From assembly GCA_947500545.1 (NCBI GenBank), contig CANMSO010000010.1, positions 62,001 to 126,000 on the forward strand: DNA of 64,000 bases, written 5' to 3'. A model generated the notes under the pieces. It saw only the letters and a program-made list of their open reading frames with translations. It searched no databases and had not been told where the DNA came from. A program made the translations under genes and the position numbers. Of the stretch, positions 63,834 through 64,000 are shown one piece after another. Each line of letters begins with the position of its first letter. Within the stretch, counting starts at the first letter, position 1. This stretch comes from an uncultured Aquimarina sp. (lineage in GTDB: Bacteria; Bacteroidota; Bacteroidia; Flavobacteriales; Flavobacteriaceae).

Positions 63834-64000
63834 TTAATCTTCGAACTTTCTTAAATAGTAACTGTAATGTTTTGGATAGTGATAGCCATAAATTAGATAG
63901 TTATTAAATTTGAATATTGTTTCAGTATTCTCGTCCAAAATTTCTTTTTTTAAGGCATCTATTTTGTCGAACCCATTAGAAGGTATGTCGCCACTAATAT
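63834..64000 (-). CDS. Hypothetical secreted protein, paralogue 2 (C-terminal end only)
   Basis: The last 54 codons of a gene that runs out of the window. Its product ends in NTETIFKFNNYLIYGYHYP and KHYSYYLRKFED, closely matching the end of the neighbouring gene (KTETIFRFNDYFLFGYYD, KKYFLRKFED). The two genes also share the same 3' DNA (ATTAATCTTCGAACTTTC). It is thus a tandem paralogue. Confidence 0.85.
   Translation of the reverse strand, partial: ISGDIPSNGFDKIDALKKEILDENTETIFKFNNYLIYGYHYPKHYSYYLRKFED

Noticed and set aside
1..64000. tRNA, rRNA, CRISPR array, prophage or intact insertion sequence
   Set aside because: None was seen on reading both strands; only the small inverted-repeat elements at 17.2 and 26.6 kb suggest past mobility.

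Overview
The window is 64 kb of low-GC DNA with the hallmarks of a marine member of the Bacteroidota, most likely a Flavobacteriaceae (Aquimarina-like) bacterium. It carries a SusC/SusD outer-membrane pair, many short lipoprotein signal peptides, a TetR-run acyl-CoA operon, several promoters of the Bacteroidota type (TTG, about 20 bp, TAnnTTTG), a type-B succinate dehydrogenase and frequent non-ATG start codons. No rRNA, tRNA, CRISPR array or intact transposase was seen. The genus is inference.

Region 1 (1-17.2 kb) is a xylan utilisation locus. It holds a 5'-truncated SusC receptor, a SusD lipoprotein, a large FG-GAP/UnbV lipoprotein, a convergent GH5 lipoprotein, and a tight operon xylB-xylA-xylE-GH3-GH10. 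Xylan would be cut outside (GH10, GH5), oligomers imported (SusCD), trimmed in the periplasm (GH3), and xylose brought in (XylE) and sent to the pentose phosphate pathway (XylA, XylB). No regulator lies inside the window. A truncated secreted-protein remnant sits just before xylB.

Region 2 (17.2-20.2 kb) begins as a gene graveyard: a 111-bp inverted-repeat element, the C-terminus of an aldose 1-epimerase gene with a nonsense codon, and the N-terminus of a DUF255/YyaL-type lipoprotein gene that lacks its start codon. Directly after it comes a TIR-domain gene with a two-part C-terminal module, behind a promoter overlapped by a repeated palindrome. A lipoprotein isoaspartyl peptidase/asparaginase follows 12 bp later and ends at a strong terminator.

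Region 3 (20.2-33.1 kb) holds an alpha-2-macroglobulin lipoprotein with an intact thioester and penicillin-binding protein 1C (pbpC). These are usually neighbours but here are separated by a GNAT gene, an ABM-domain gene, a nested inverted repeat, a cytochrome P450 and a TPR hybrid histidine kinase. The pbpC stop codon lies inside a perfect 38-bp palindrome.

Region 4 (33.1-47.2 kb) is one long operon of 11 genes led by a TetR regulator: acyl-CoA ligase, SDR, both subunits of a biotin-dependent acyl-CoA carboxylase, enoyl-CoA hydratase, a BKACE (DUF849) enzyme, a PECR-like SDR, two acyl-CoA dehydrogenases (one fused to an SCP2 sterol-carrier domain) and an aldehyde dehydrogenase. It resembles the acyclic terpene/leucine type of catabolism but with BKACE instead of an HMG-CoA-type lyase, and is the best candidate here for an undescribed pathway.

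Region 5 (47.2-64 kb) is mostly housekeeping: YCII lipoprotein, CYTH protein, NAD(P)-binding protein, dinB, methionine-type aminotransferase, sdhCAB with a clear promoter and terminator, an M28 peptidase with a membrane domain, a CBS protein, a GIDE-like membrane protein, a zinc-ribbon protein, a histone-deacetylase-like hydrolase, and two tandem paralogous secreted proteins (the second cut by the window end). An orphan 66-aa glycine-rich peptide with a RiPP-like leader lies after sdhB.
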